Shown: one piece after another, positions 34,353 to 46,966 of the stretch
Numbering within the stretch: position 1 is the stretch's first letter
How the letters are laid out: every line of letters begins with the position of its first letter
Origin: Prado023 sp963697345
GTDB taxonomy: Bacteria; Actinomycetota; Actinomycetes; S36-B12; CAIYMF01
Reading direction: 5' to 3'
Assembly: GCA_963697345.1 (NCBI GenBank)
Contig: CAVONS010000005.1
Location: 124,001-188,000 of the forward strand
DNA: 64,000 bases
Translations under genes and position numbers: made by a program
Notes under the pieces: generated by a model
What the model was told of the DNA's origin: nothing
The model's database searches: none
Seen by the model: the letters and a program-made list of their open reading frames with translations, nothing else

Positions 34353-35441
34353 TCAGCGACGCAGCGCTTCCTCGACGTCCAGGACCAGCAGCACGCCGTA
34401 GACCCGACCCTCGGAATCAAGCACCAGCAGCTCATCGCGGCCACGCTGGGCCACCTCGCTGAGCAGTTCGGTGCCGGCCAGGTCCCGGTTGATCGCAGTG
34501 CTGGCATCGATGGGCCGGGACACCGACGCCACGGACACCCAGGGGCGGCGCTGCTCCGGGACGGCCGCGATCGCATCGTGCTGCCCGATCCCCACGGGGA
34601 CCCCCGCCGCGTCAACGATGACCAAGGCTCCTGCCCCGGCGGCAGAGGCACGCCGGATGGCCTCCCCCAGCGGAAGGTCGCGATCGACGGGGATGGCCCG
34701 GCGGGCCAGGCCACCCGCGGTCAGGGTGCCTGCCTTGGCGCGCAGGTCGACTGCGCGCAGCTGGGCACTGGCACCCGAGTACAGCATCGCGGCCACCACG
34801 CCGGCGATCAGGTACACGATGATGTCGGGCTGGACCCCCAGGGCCACGGACAGCAGCACCGGCGAGAGCAGCGTGAGCAGGGCAACTCCACGCCCGACCC
34901 AGCCCGCGACCACTGTCCCGCGCCGCTCGGAGCCGGAGGCCGCCCAGATCAGGCAGCGCAGGACGTTTCCACCATCCAGGGGTATCCCCGGCAGGGAGTT
35001 GTAGATGCCGATGAGCACGTTGGCCCACGTCAGCGCCCGGGCGACCGCCGCCCCCGCGCTGGTCGGATCCAGCACCTGGCTGACCCCATAGGTGACCCCC
35101 GCGACTGCGAAGGTCGCGATCGGGCCGGCCGCGGCGACTGCGGCCTCGGCGAGTGGGGCCTGCCTGGTCCGTTCGAAGTGGGTCACTCCCCCGAGCAGCT
35201 GCAGCACGACACGGTGCACAGGGAAGCCGAACGCACGCGCCACCAGAGCGTGCGCGAACTCGTGGATCAGTGTGGCCAGGCTCAGCAGCACGGCGAAGGC
35301 CCCCGCCAGGACCCACGGGCTCACCGCTCCCTCGATGGTGAACGCCGGGATCCAGAGGTACGCCAGCAGCCCCACGCCCAGAATGCCACTGGCCGGGATC
35401 TCGACCGGGATTCCGGCGATTCGGGTCGAAGCGGCAGCCAC
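34353..35441 (-). CDS. Site-2-type M50 membrane metalloprotease with CBS domains
   Basis: 362 aa. The zinc motif HEFAH (H60, E61, H64) and the third-ligand region GIPLDGGNVL place it in the M50 SpoIVFB-like family of intramembrane proteases. About six membrane segments cover residues 20-230, and a pair of CBS domains follows (SVASVSRPID, VLDSEGRVYGVLLV). CBS domains usually sense adenosyl ligands, so regulated cleavage of a membrane substrate is plausible; the substrate is unknown. The GTG at 35441 lies 6 nt after TACGAT. Confidence 0.9.
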   Translation of the reverse strand: MAAASTRIAGIPVEIPASGILGVGLLAYLWIPAFTIEGAVSPWVLAGAFAVLLSLATLIHEFAHALVARAFGFPVHRVVLQLLGGVTHFERTRQAPLAEAAVAAAGPIATFAVAGVTYGVSQVLDPTSAGAAVARALTWANVLIGIYNSLPGIPLDGGNVLRCLIWAASGSERRGTVVAGWVGRGVALLTLLSPVLLSVALGVQPDIIVYLIAGVVAAMLYSGASAQLRAVDLRAKAGTLTAGGLARRAIPVDRDLPLGEAIRRASAAGAGALVIVDAAGVPVGIGQHDAIAAVPEQRRPWVSVASVSRPIDASTAINRDLAGTELLSEVAQRGRDELLVLDSEGRVYGVLLVLDVEEALRR

Positions 35442-35447
35442 GTCACC

Positions 35448-35453
35448 ATCGTA
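35448..35453 (-). promoter_or_regulatory. -10 element of M50/CBS protease gene, leaderless type
   Basis: TACGAT on the minus strand, 6 nt before the GTG at 35441. Confidence 0.45.
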
Positions 35454-35495
35454 GGGCGGATCCCCGCCCCGGGCCGGTCGTCGCCGACTGCCGGC

Positions 35496-35687
35496 TCAGT
35501 CCTCGATGGTGATGGCCTTGGTCGGGCACTCCGCGGCGGCCTGCCGCACCGTGGCGGCCAACTCCGGCCCCGGGTTCTCCTGAAGGACGTAGAGGTATCC
35601 ATCGTCGCGCACCTCGAAGACCTCAGGGCTCTCCTGCATACATGCACCTGTGGATGCACAGACGTCGAAGTCGACGCTCACCTTCAT
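35496..35687 (-). CDS. 3Fe-4S-type small ferredoxin
   Basis: 63 aa. The cysteine pattern C10-x5-C16 ... C54-Pro has only three cysteines, typical of 3Fe-4S ferredoxins that feed actinobacterial cytochromes P450. No P450 or reductase is nearby, so the partner is unknown. It is preceded by an AGGGG ribosome site, and lies 54 nt upstream of the M50 protease gene start on the same strand. Confidence 0.9.
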   Translation of the reverse strand: MKVSVDFDVCASTGACMQESPEVFEVRDDGYLYVLQENPGPELAATVRQAAAECPTKAITIED

Positions 35688-35871
35688 GTCATTCCCCTTC
35701 GTTGTGTGGTCAGGTCCTTGAGGGACGCCAGCTGTCGACCCCGGCGGCAGCGGCGTGCCTCAGGGTCGGGACCCCAGTCTCACACCAGATGCCGGATCCA
35801 GCGCGGACGGCACCGCACCGGCCCGCCGCCCCCGCTTCGCGCAGGTGCCCGGCGTTGTCCGACCCTGCACG

Positions 35872-35877
35872 TAGGTT
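35872..35877 (+). promoter_or_regulatory. -10 element of RecB-like nuclease gene, leaderless type
   Basis: TAGGTT ends 6 nt before the ATG at 35884. The rest of the 196-nt gap 35688-35883 is GC-rich with no gene visible. Confidence 0.4.
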
Positions 35878-35883
35878 GGAGCC

Positions 35884-38103
35884 ATGTCCGATCCCACGCA
35901 GACCATCCGGCCGCCACGCTCGCTGTCGCCCTCGCGCGCCCTGGACTTCCAGTCCTGCCCGCTGCTGTACCGCTTCCGGGTGCTCGACCGGTTGCCCGAG
36001 CCGCCGAGCCCCGCCGCGATCCGCGGGACGTTGGTGCATTCCGTGCTCGAGGCCCTCTATGACCTCCCGGCCCCGGGGCGGACCCTCGATGCGGCGATCG
36101 ACCTCGTCGCACCACAGTGGGCCCAGCTCGTGGAGGAGCGCCCCGAGGTGGTGGGCATGCTGGCCGATGCCGGGAGCGACTCGGCCGAGTGGCTGCGCGG
36201 CGCTGGCGACCTCGTGGAGTCCTACTTCGCGATGGAGGATCCCACGCGCCTCGAACCGGCCGGCCGCGAGCTCAGGGTCGAGGCGGAACTCCCGTCGGGG
36301 CTGGTTCTGCGGGGCTTCGTGGATCGGCTCGACCGAGCGCCCACCGGGCAGCTGCGTGTCGTGGACTACAAGACGGGCAAGGCGCCGGGCGCGGGATTCG
36401 AGGCGCGGGCGATGTTCCAGATGCGCTTCTACGCGCTGGTCCTCTGGCACATGCACGGCGAGCTGCCCACCGTGCTCCAGCTCATGTACCTGTCCACGGG
36501 TGTGGTGCTGCGCTACGAACCTGACGAGGACGACCTCCGGGCCATGCAGCGCAAGGTCGAGGCCCTGTGGCTCGCCATCGAGCGTGCGATGGACAGCGGA
36601 GACTGGCGGGCCAGCAAGTCGGCGCTGTGCTCCTGGTGCGCGCACAAGGCCCTGTGCCCGGCCTGGGGCGGGACTCCCCCACCTCTGCCCGAACCGCCTC
36701 AGCGGTCTCCTGACCCGGCCACCAGCGACCAGCCGCTACTCCGTCCGGATCGCCGCCAGCACGTCGAGGTTGGCCGCCCGGCGAGCCGGCCAGACTGCGG
36801 CGAGGACGCCGACGAAAGCGGTGGCGACCAGCACGGTGACGATCAGCGCCCACGGGATCGCCAGCTCGGTGATGCCGTCGTTCTCGAGCAGCTTCTGCAG
36901 GGAGATCCCGAGCACAAGGCCCAGGGCCACGCCCGTGAAGGCGCCGAAGAAGCTGATCACGATCGACTCCCACCGGATCATCGTGCGCACCTGCCGGCGG
37001 AGCATGCCGACAGCGCGCAGCATCCCGATCTCCCTGGTGCGCTCGATGATGGACAGCGCCAACGTGTTGACCACACCGAAGATGGCGATGATCACGCTCA
37101 GCCCGAGCAGGGCGTAGACGAGGCTGAGCAGCTGGTTGATCTGCCCGGAGATCGTCTCCTTGAACTCGGTCTGGTCAAGGATCTGCACGGTCGGATAGTC
37201 GGCCTGGATGGTGTCCAACGCAGCCCGGACGGTCGCGACATCTGCCTCGGGCTCCAGGGGGGCGTAGAGGAACGAGTCCACTGTGGGCAGCCCGGCGGCC
37301 TCCATGGTCTCCAGCGAGACCGTCCACCCCGAGAAGGCCGACTGCCCGTCGTAGGTGGCACGCAGCTCCAACGACTCCGTCACGCCGGTCGACCACGTGA
37401 CCTCCACGGTGTCGCCCACCACGAGGCCCTCATCGGTGGCTGCAGCGATGTCGTAGACGATGCCGCCCGCACTCAGCGCCTCGGGGGCGATCCCGAGCGT
37501 CTGGACCTGCCCGATGGACTCCGGCTCCACGCCGGTCACGAGCACCTCATCGCCGTTGACCAGGGCAGGGACCTGCCGGATCCGCGACACGAGGGCGACA
37601 CCGGGCACGGCCTCGATGGCGTCGCCCACGTCTGTGGAGAAGGGGACGAATCCATTGGGTTGGACGATGAAGTCAGCCGTGATCACGTCGTCCACCAGCG
37701 CGTCGGTGGACTTCGTCGTCGACGAGCCGAGCACACCGATGGCCGTGACCAGCGCCAGGCCCACGAGGATGGCCGTGGCCGTGGCAGCCGTGCGGCGTCG
37801 ATCGCGCTGAGCGTTGCGCACGGCCATCGTGCCCACCGATCCGAGCCGAGCCACAGGGGCACCCACGGCCCCCACCAGCCCACGGCTGAACACGGGGGCG
37901 AGGATGATCACGCCGAGAAGCAGGGCCAACGCCCCCAGCCCGGCGACGCTGAGCCGACGGGGCAGCTCGTCATTGACCACCGCAACGGCCAGCGCGAGCA
38001 GGCCTCCGCCGGCCAGGACGAACCCCGCGATGCCGCGCAACCGGAGGCTGCGTGCAGGCAGGGCCACCTCATCACGCATGGCCGCCACGGGTGGGACCTG
38101 TGA
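35884..38103 (+). CDS. RecB-like PD-(D/E)XK nuclease, stop codon apparently lost
   Basis: The conserved protein covers only about the first 275 codons (to roughly 36700). It has the RecB nuclease motifs (VDYKTGK) and an AddB-like Fe-S cysteine set, C25 plus C249, C252 and C258. After the family-typical GGTPPPLPE the frame stays open for a further ~1.4 kb, wholly antisense to the ABC permease (36736-39270). An off-frame TGA at 36711-36713 would end the protein at the expected place, 22 nt before the convergent permease stop, so a 1-nt deletion near 36690-36710 (mutation or assembly error) is the simplest explanation. The nuclease identity is secure; the given end is only formal. Confidence 0.65.
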   Translation: MSDPTQTIRPPRSLSPSRALDFQSCPLLYRFRVLDRLPEPPSPAAIRGTLVHSVLEALYDLPAPGRTLDAAIDLVAPQWAQLVEERPEVVGMLADAGSDSAEWLRGAGDLVESYFAMEDPTRLEPAGRELRVEAELPSGLVLRGFVDRLDRAPTGQLRVVDYKTGKAPGAGFEARAMFQMRFYALVLWHMHGELPTVLQLMYLSTGVVLRYEPDEDDLRAMQRKVEALWLAIERAMDSGDWRASKSALCSWCAHKALCPAWGGTPPPLPEPPQRSPDPATSDQPLLRPDRRQHVEVGRPASRPDCGEDADESGGDQHGDDQRPRDRQLGDAVVLEQLLQGDPEHKAQGHAREGAEEADHDRLPPDHRAHLPAEHADSAQHPDLPGALDDGQRQRVDHTEDGDDHAQPEQGVDEAEQLVDLPGDRLLELGLVKDLHGRIVGLDGVQRSPDGRDICLGLQGGVEERVHCGQPGGLHGLQRDRPPREGRLPVVGGTQLQRLRHAGRPRDLHGVAHHEALIGGCSDVVDDAARTQRLGGDPERLDLPDGLRLHAGHEHLIAVDQGRDLPDPRHEGDTGHGLDGVAHVCGEGDESIGLDDEVSRDHVVHQRVGGLRRRRAEHTDGRDQRQAHEDGRGRGSRAASIALSVAHGHRAHRSEPSHRGTHGPHQPTAEHGGEDDHAEKQGQRPQPGDAEPTGQLVIDHRNGQREQASAGQDEPRDAAQPEAACRQGHLITHGRHGWDL

Positions 38104-39270
38104 TGCGCGACGGGCAGGGAACCAGGCCGCCAGCACCGTGACCACCACGCCCACCGTCATCCCGAAGATGATGGTGCGCGGGGCCAGGACCAGGTTGCCT
38201 GCCGGGAGCTCGGCGCCGATGACACCGAGCAGCTCCCGGAGCCCGAGTGCGACGCCGATGCCGACCAGGATCCCGAGGAAGCCACCGAGCAGGCCCAGGA
38301 GCAGCGCCTCGCCGACCACGGACCACGTGATCTGGCGCTTGCTCGCGCCGATCGCGCGCAGCAGCGCCAGCTCGCGCGTGCGTCGGGCCACCAGCATCGA
38401 GAAGGTGTTGAGGATGATGAAGGTCCCGACGAACAGCGCGATGAAGGCGAACACCAGCAGGAAGGTGTTGATGAAGCCCAGCGCGGTGCTCAGCTGGTCA
38501 GCGGCCTCGTCCTGGAGCTCCTGGCCCGTGGCCACGTTGTAGCCGGCACCGAGCTCGGCGGTGAGGTCATCGCGCAGCTGCTCAGGGGTCACGCCGTCCT
38601 CGGCCAGGACGCTGATCTGGTTCCAGGCGTCCTCCCCGATGAAGGTGTCCTGGGCGTACTGACGGTCGAAGAGGGTCAGCGTGGCACCCGCGAGGCCCCC
38701 GCTGACGCCGTACCTGGCCAGGCCGACGAGGGGTGCCTCGATCCTTGGCCCCTGGGTGACGACGGTGACGGTATCCCCCACAGCGAACCCCCCACGCTCG
38801 GCGGTCTGCAGGTCGATCACGATCTCCTCGGGCGCCGTGGGCGCCCGACCCTCGACCACGGTCAACCCGCTGAGCTGCGGCTCGTCAGGGAACTCGGGGA
38901 ACGAGAAGCCCAGCTGGGGCGGACCACTGCCACCGATGGGCTGGCCCTCGCCGTCGATCAGGGAGACGCCCAGGACCTGGACGTCACCGGTGGCGACCGC
39001 GACACCCGGCGCCACGAGGATCTCCTCGAGCACCGACTCGGGGACGATCGAGACGACCGTTCCCTGCCCGTTGTCCGCACCGACCTCCGACTCCTGGGTC
39101 ACGACGACGTCGGGGACCTCGTTGCTGAACAACTCGTCGAACGTGCCCTTGAGGGTGTCGGTGAAGATGAAGGTCCCCACGACGAAGGCCACGCCGAGCA
39201 CGACCGCCAGCCCGGACAGCAGCATCCGGGCCTTGTGGGCCTTCAGCGAGCGCCATGTTGCCTTGAGCAT
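36736..39270 (-). CDS. ABC transporter permease, FtsX/MacB family (two FtsX domains)
   Basis: 844 aa. An N-terminal membrane helix is followed by a MacB-like extracytoplasmic domain, then FtsX repeat one (LLVFAFIALFVGTFIILNTFSML) given here in short as FVGTFIILNTFSML, a second periplasmic-type domain, and C-terminal FtsX repeat two (FGVVNTLALSIIERTREIG). This layout is typical of actinobacterial lipoprotein or peptide export or mechanotransmission systems of unknown substrate. Its ATPase partner ends 5 nt upstream but is frameshifted. Confidence 0.93.
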   Translation of the reverse strand: MLKATWRSLKAHKARMLLSGLAVVLGVAFVVGTFIFTDTLKGTFDELFSNEVPDVVVTQESEVGADNGQGTVVSIVPESVLEEILVAPGVAVATGDVQVLGVSLIDGEGQPIGGSGPPQLGFSFPEFPDEPQLSGLTVVEGRAPTAPEEIVIDLQTAERGGFAVGDTVTVVTQGPRIEAPLVGLARYGVSGGLAGATLTLFDRQYAQDTFIGEDAWNQISVLAEDGVTPEQLRDDLTAELGAGYNVATGQELQDEAADQLSTALGFINTFLLVFAFIALFVGTFIILNTFSMLVARRTRELALLRAIGASKRQITWSVVGEALLLGLLGGFLGILVGIGVALGLRELLGVIGAELPAGNLVLAPRTIIFGMTVGVVVTVLAAWFPARRASQVPPVAAMRDEVALPARSLRLRGIAGFVLAGGGLLALAVAVVNDELPRRLSVAGLGALALLLGVIILAPVFSRGLVGAVGAPVARLGSVGTMAVRNAQRDRRRTAATATAILVGLALVTAIGVLGSSTTKSTDALVDDVITADFIVQPNGFVPFSTDVGDAIEAVPGVALVSRIRQVPALVNGDEVLVTGVEPESIGQVQTLGIAPEALSAGGIVYDIAAATDEGLVVGDTVEVTWSTGVTESLELRATYDGQSAFSGWTVSLETMEAAGLPTVDSFLYAPLEPEADVATVRAALDTIQADYPTVQILDQTEFKETISGQINQLLSLVYALLGLSVIIAIFGVVNTLALSIIERTREIGMLRAVGMLRRQVRTMIRWESIVISFFGAFTGVALGLVLGISLQKLLENDGITELAIPWALIVTVLVATAFVGVLAAVWPARRAANLDVLAAIRTE

Positions 39271-39275
39271 GCGCC

Positions 39276-40122
39276 TCAGCCCTGCTCAGCAGTGGGGGTG
39301 GGAGTGGGAGTGACGGGGGCCGACTGCACCACGTTCCCGTGCGCGCCGGCGGCCTGCTCGAACGTCATCATCCGCTCCAGGATCGCCTGGGCGTCGGGGG
39401 CCACCAGCTCGTCGACGAGCTCCCCGTCGGCCAGGAAGACCACACGGTCGGCGTACGCCGCGGCGTGGGCGTCATGGGTGACCATCACGATCGTCTGGCC
39501 GAACTCATCGACACTGCGCCGCAGGAAGCCCAGCACCTCCGCACCGGACCGCGAGTCCAGGTTCCCGGTCGGCTCGTCGGCGAAGATGATGTCGGGGCGG
39601 GTGGCCATCGCCCGCGCGCACGCAACCCGCTGCTGCTGGCCACCTGAGAGCTCACTGGGCCGGTGGGTCAGGCGATCAGCCAGCCCGACGGTGCCGACCA
39701 CGAGGTCGAACCACTCACGGTCGACGCTGCGACCCGGCGATGTCCAGCGGGAGTGTGATGTTCTCCTCCGCGGTCAATGTGGGCACGAGGTTGAAGGCCT
39801 GGAAGACGAAGCCCATCCGCTCGCGGCGCAGCTTCGTGAGGTCGTTGTCCTTCATCGTCGTCAGGTCGGAGTCGCCGATGTAGACGGTGCCCTGTGATGC
39901 GGAGTCCAGCCCGGCCATCACGTGCATGAGAGTTGACTTGCCCGACCCCGACGGCCCCATGATCGCGGTGAAGCGGCCCACCTCGAACTCGACATCAACC
40001 GAGCGCAGGGCGTTGACCTGCGTCTCGCCCTCGCCGTAGGTCTTGCTCAGTCCGACAGCGCGAGCTGCAGGACCCCCCGCGGGGGGCTGGGAGGGGGCAG
40101 CAGCGCCCGAAGTCTCAGTCAT
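39276..40122 (-). pseudogene. ABC transporter ATP-binding protein (LolD/MacB type), frameshifted
   Basis: Two frames together give one complete ATPase of about 282 aa. The N-terminal part (40122 to about 39736) has Walker A GPSGSGKST and the Q-loop VFQAFNLVPT and stops at 39715. The C-terminal part, readable in another frame from about 39735 and ending at 39276, has the signature LSGGQQQRVA, Walker B IIFADEPTGNLDS and the His switch VTHD. The join is at CCC 39733-39735: removing one C restores IAGRSVDREWF across it. All catalytic motifs are intact, so it is either a very recent mutation or a sequencing or assembly indel. Confidence 0.85.
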
Positions 40123-40200
40123 GGGAGGACCTTCCGTGAGTCAGATGCCCCAGTTTAGGTGCGTTGCACAAGATCTGCGACGTCCTGCATGGCGCGCCAG

Positions 40201-40905
40201 TCATCCGATCAGCGCGCGCAGATCAGCCACGCTGAGGCCGACCAGCGATCCCCGGACATTGATCCGCTCACCCGGCTCGATCGGCACAGCGTGCGGGACG
40301 GCCACGACGGTCGCACCGGCTGCCCAGCCCGCCCTGGTCCCATTGGCCGAGTCCTCGAGCACCACCGCACGCCTGATGTCGACGCCCAGCAGGTCTGCGG
40401 CGCGCAGGTAGGGCATGGGGTCGGGCTTGCCGCGCTCAACCTCGTCACCGGCGATGGACACGGGGAAGCCTGGAAGGCCCTGGCTGATGAGGAAGGCCAT
40501 GACCACGTCCACGATGGGGCGGACGGACGCCGACACCAGCGCGTACGGCAGCCCTGACTCGGCCACCTCGTGGACCAACTCGCGGGCCCCCGGCTGGATC
40601 GGGATGTCGGCTCCCGCGAGGCGCTCCAGCATGGCGCCGACCAACATGCCCTCCACCTGGGCATCTGTGCGCTGGGTACCCGAGACCTTGCGGATGTGGG
40701 CCGTGGCGTGAGCCATCGAGGCGCCCATGATGGCCTCGGCGTCCGCCGGCGACCACGTCCCACCGAGAGCGGCCAGCGTCTCGTGCTCGATCTCGAGCCA
40801 TTGCGGCTCCGTGTTGACCAGCAGCCCGTCCATGTCGAACAGGACGGCTGACAGCCCTCGTGGCACGACCCCGTCGGGCGGGGTCGGCTGGGGCGGGCCA
40901 TCCAT
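40201..40905 (-). CDS. HAD-superfamily phosphatase (beta-phosphoglucomutase-like)
   Basis: 234 aa. Motif I is DMDGLLVNTE, motif II SASVRP, motif III lysine in GKPDP and motif IV VVLEDSANG, with an alpha-helical cap between motifs I and II. A phosphatase or phosphomutase on a small sugar phosphate is likely; the substrate is unknown. The ATG at 40905 lies 10 nt after the metH stop, so it is co-transcribed with metH. A GTG two codons upstream (40911) is possible. Confidence 0.88.
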   Translation of the reverse strand: MDGPPQPTPPDGVVPRGLSAVLFDMDGLLVNTEPQWLEIEHETLAALGGTWSPADAEAIMGASMAHATAHIRKVSGTQRTDAQVEGMLVGAMLERLAGADIPIQPGARELVHEVAESGLPYALVSASVRPIVDVVMAFLISQGLPGFPVSIAGDEVERGKPDPMPYLRAADLLGVDIRRAVVLEDSANGTRAGWAAGATVVAVPHAVPIEPGERINVRGSLVGLSVADLRALIG

Positions 40906-40915
40906 GCGCACCGCG

Positions 40916-44500
<3,585 letters not shown>

Positions 44501-44534
44501 AGTGGCTCAAGGGTAAGGGCGGGGGCGCCACGGC

Positions 44535-44555
44535 GGCGCATTCCGGTCATGCGCC
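44535..44555. repeat. Perfect 7-bp inverted repeat upstream of metH
   Basis: GGCGCAT (44535-44541) and ATGCGCC (44549-44555) with a 7-nt spacer, 35 nt upstream of the metH start, in the 232-nt gap between metH and the divergent glycosyltransferase gene. It could be an operator. I could not recognise a cobalamin or SAM riboswitch in the gap. Confidence 0.5.
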
Positions 44556-44732
44556 AGGAAGATCTGCCCCTCGGGGCCTACCGACCGTGGTACCGTCAGA
44601 ACGTCGATCCGGCTCGCTTGGAACGGTGCGCGGCACCGCCCCAGGGCGCTGGCCCCGGGGATCTCCACTGGCCCCGCCCTCAGATCGGCAGCGTCTGTGC
44701 TGCGCAGCCCCACCCCCGCGGAAGGCCCTTCG

Positions 44733-45950
44733 ATGGCCATCAGCTTCGGCATGCTCAGCACCTACCCCCCGACCCAATGTGGCCTGGCCACGTTCTCCCA
44801 CGCCCTGGTGACCCACCTGGCCGACTCGGGAGCCGAGACCGGCATCGTCCGGGTTGTCGACTCACCACAACCGGCCGAGCCCAGAGTGGTCCATCAGCTC
44901 GTCATCGGCGAGCTCCACGCCGCAAGGGGGGCAGCAACCGCCCTGAACCAGCATGACGTGGCGATCGTTCAGCACGAGTACGGCATCTTCGGCGGTCGCG
45001 ACGGGGCCGATGTGCTCGACGTCCTCGCCGACGTGCGCGTCCCTGTGGTCTCGGTCCTGCACACGGTGCTCACGAGCCCCACCCCGAACCAGCGACGAGT
45101 GCTCGCCGGCGTCATCGCCGCCTCCTCGGTCGTGGTGACCATGACCCAGACGGCCAGGCAGCGACTACTCGACGGCTGGGACGTCGACCCACTCCAGGTC
45201 ATCGTCATCGCCCATGGCGCCGAGGACAACCGCGTCCCCGAGACAGCACACGAGGATATGACGCGCTGGGAGCACGAGGATGTGAACCGCTGGGAGCAGG
45301 AGGGCGGTTCGCGCGAGATCGCAGGTGCCGCCGGTGCGGCTGCCGGAGCCAGGCGTCCCAGGATCCTCACCTGGGGCCTGCTCGGGCCGGGCAAGGGCAT
45401 CGAGTGGGCCCTGCCGGCGATGGCCAGCCTCTCCGACCTGACGCCGCGGCCGATCTACGAGGTCGTGGGCCAGACCCATCCGCGCGTCGTCGAGTTCGCG
45501 GGTGAGGCCTACCGCGAGGGCCTCCAGGCCCAGGTCACGGACCTCGGGCTCGCCGGTCACGTGAACTTCGATGCCCGCTACCTCGACGGTCCGACCCTGC
45601 GGAGCATCGTCCGTGCGGCCGACATCATCCTGCTGCCCTACGACTCGCGCGACCAGGTCACCTCGGGGGTGCTCACCGAAGCCGTGGTTGCGGGCAAGCC
45701 CGTGATCTCCACGAGCTTCCCGCACGCGGTCGAGCTGCTGTCGTCCGGAGCCGGGATCCTGGTCCCGCAGCGCGATCCGGAGGCGATCAGCCGGGCCCTG
45801 CGGCTGCTGCTCACCGATCCCGCGCTGAGCGCGGGGATGAGCCGGACGTCCCGCTCGCTGGCCCCAGGCCTGTTGTGGCCGGCCGTGGCGGGGCAGTACA
45901 TCGACGTCGCGCAGGGCCTCCTGGCCCTGGGAACTCTGTCGGTCGCATGA
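44733..45950 (+). CDS. GT4-family glycosyltransferase
   Basis: 405 aa. GT-B glycosyltransferase opening with MLSTYPPTQCGLATFSHAL, with VQHEYGIFGGRDG in the N-domain, LTWGLLGPGKGIEWAL at the donor domain and SGVLTEAVVAGKPVI as the nucleotide-sugar-binding Glu region. An Arg/Glu-rich insertion (residues ~180-210) contains an imperfect repeat (MTRWEHED, VNRWEQEG). Donor and acceptor are unknown. The ATG at 44733 follows GGAAGG, and the stop overlaps the next gene (ATGA at 45947). Confidence 0.9.
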   Translation: MAISFGMLSTYPPTQCGLATFSHALVTHLADSGAETGIVRVVDSPQPAEPRVVHQLVIGELHAARGAATALNQHDVAIVQHEYGIFGGRDGADVLDVLADVRVPVVSVLHTVLTSPTPNQRRVLAGVIAASSVVVTMTQTARQRLLDGWDVDPLQVIVIAHGAEDNRVPETAHEDMTRWEHEDVNRWEQEGGSREIAGAAGAAAGARRPRILTWGLLGPGKGIEWALPAMASLSDLTPRPIYEVVGQTHPRVVEFAGEAYREGLQAQVTDLGLAGHVNFDARYLDGPTLRSIVRAADIILLPYDSRDQVTSGVLTEAVVAGKPVISTSFPHAVELLSSGAGILVPQRDPEAISRALRLLLTDPALSAGMSRTSRSLAPGLLWPAVAGQYIDVAQGLLALGTLSVA

Positions 45951-46966
45951 TCAGCCCGAGCCTGCCCGCCACCCGCTTCGAGCACCTGGAGCGTATGACC
46001 ACCCCGGACGGATTGTTCGAGCACGCACTGCTGACCGAGCCGCGCCGGGATCACGGCTACTGCCTGGACGATGTGTCCCGCGGTCTCGTCGTGGCCGTTC
46101 GCGAGCCCCAGGGCCGTGCAGCAGGTCTGGTGAGGTCGTACCTGCGGTTCACAGCACAGGCCCAGGACGAGTCCGGCGCATTCCACAATCGGCGCAACAC
46201 CGCCCGGCTGTGGACCGACTCGCCCTCAGTCGACGATCACTGGGGCCGGGCGCTCTGGGCGGTCGGTACCACCGCGGCACTGGCTCAGGGTGCTGAGCGC
46301 GAGGACGCCCTGGCCGTGGCTTCCCTGGGCATGCAGGCGCGATCGCCCTGGCCGCGCGCCATGGCGTATGCCGCACTTGGCGGCGCGGAGGTCCTGCGCA
46401 CCGTGCCGGGCGACATGGCCGCCCGGGAACTGCTGGTCGACGTGCGGACCCTTCTGGGACGCCCGCATCTGTCCCACGGCTGGCCGTGGCCGGAACCGCG
46501 CCTGACCTACGCGAACGCCGTGCTGCCTGAGGCGCTCATCGCAATCGGGCGCGCACTCAACGACGACGTGCTCCTGGCCCGCGGCCTGGACCTGCTGCGG
46601 TGGTTGCTGCTCCTGCAGACACGTGACGGTCACATCTCCGTCATCCCAGCCGGGGGAACAGGACCCGACGATGCGTTGCCTGGCTTCGATCAGCAGCCCA
46701 TCGAGGTCAGCGCCCTGGCCGAGGCCTGCTGGCGTGCCCACGAGGCCACTGACGATGTCCGCTGGGCCGACGCCGTGCAACTGTGCGCTGAGTGGTTCCT
46801 GGGCGCGAACGACGTGGGTCTGGCCCTGTACGACCGCACGACCGGTGGCTGCTCCGACGGGCTGCACTCCACCCGCATCAACCTCAACCAGGGAGCCGAG
46901 TCGACCCTCGCAGCACTGTCGACGCTGCAATTGGCCCGACGGACCGCACTCGTGGTGCAGTCATGA
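45947..46966 (+). CDS. Alpha/alpha-barrel glycosidase-like protein
   Basis: 339 aa, mainly helical with repeated Trp/Ala/Leu-rich helices and sugar-site-like motifs (DHGYCLDDVSRGL, SVDDHWGRALWA, HGWPWPEPRLTYANA). This resembles (alpha/alpha)6 barrels of glycoside hydrolases or epimerases, but I cannot assign a family. ATGA overlaps join it to the GT4 gene before (45947-45950) and the GH130-like gene after (46963-46966), so the three products probably work on one glycoside. Confidence 0.75.
   Translation: MISPSLPATRFEHLERMTTPDGLFEHALLTEPRRDHGYCLDDVSRGLVVAVREPQGRAAGLVRSYLRFTAQAQDESGAFHNRRNTARLWTDSPSVDDHWGRALWAVGTTAALAQGAEREDALAVASLGMQARSPWPRAMAYAALGGAEVLRTVPGDMAARELLVDVRTLLGRPHLSHGWPWPEPRLTYANAVLPEALIAIGRALNDDVLLARGLDLLRWLLLLQTRDGHISVIPAGGTGPDDALPGFDQQPIEVSALAEACWRAHEATDDVRWADAVQLCAEWFLGANDVGLALYDRTTGGCSDGLHSTRINLNQGAESTLAALSTLQLARRTALVVQS

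Noticed and set aside
44553..44568. B12-box-like GCCAGGAAGATCTGCC near metH
   Set aside because: It resembles the cobalamin riboswitch B12 box, but it is on the plus strand while metH is on the minus strand. The preceding plus-strand sequence is the metH 5' end, with no GCCACTG or other core elements.
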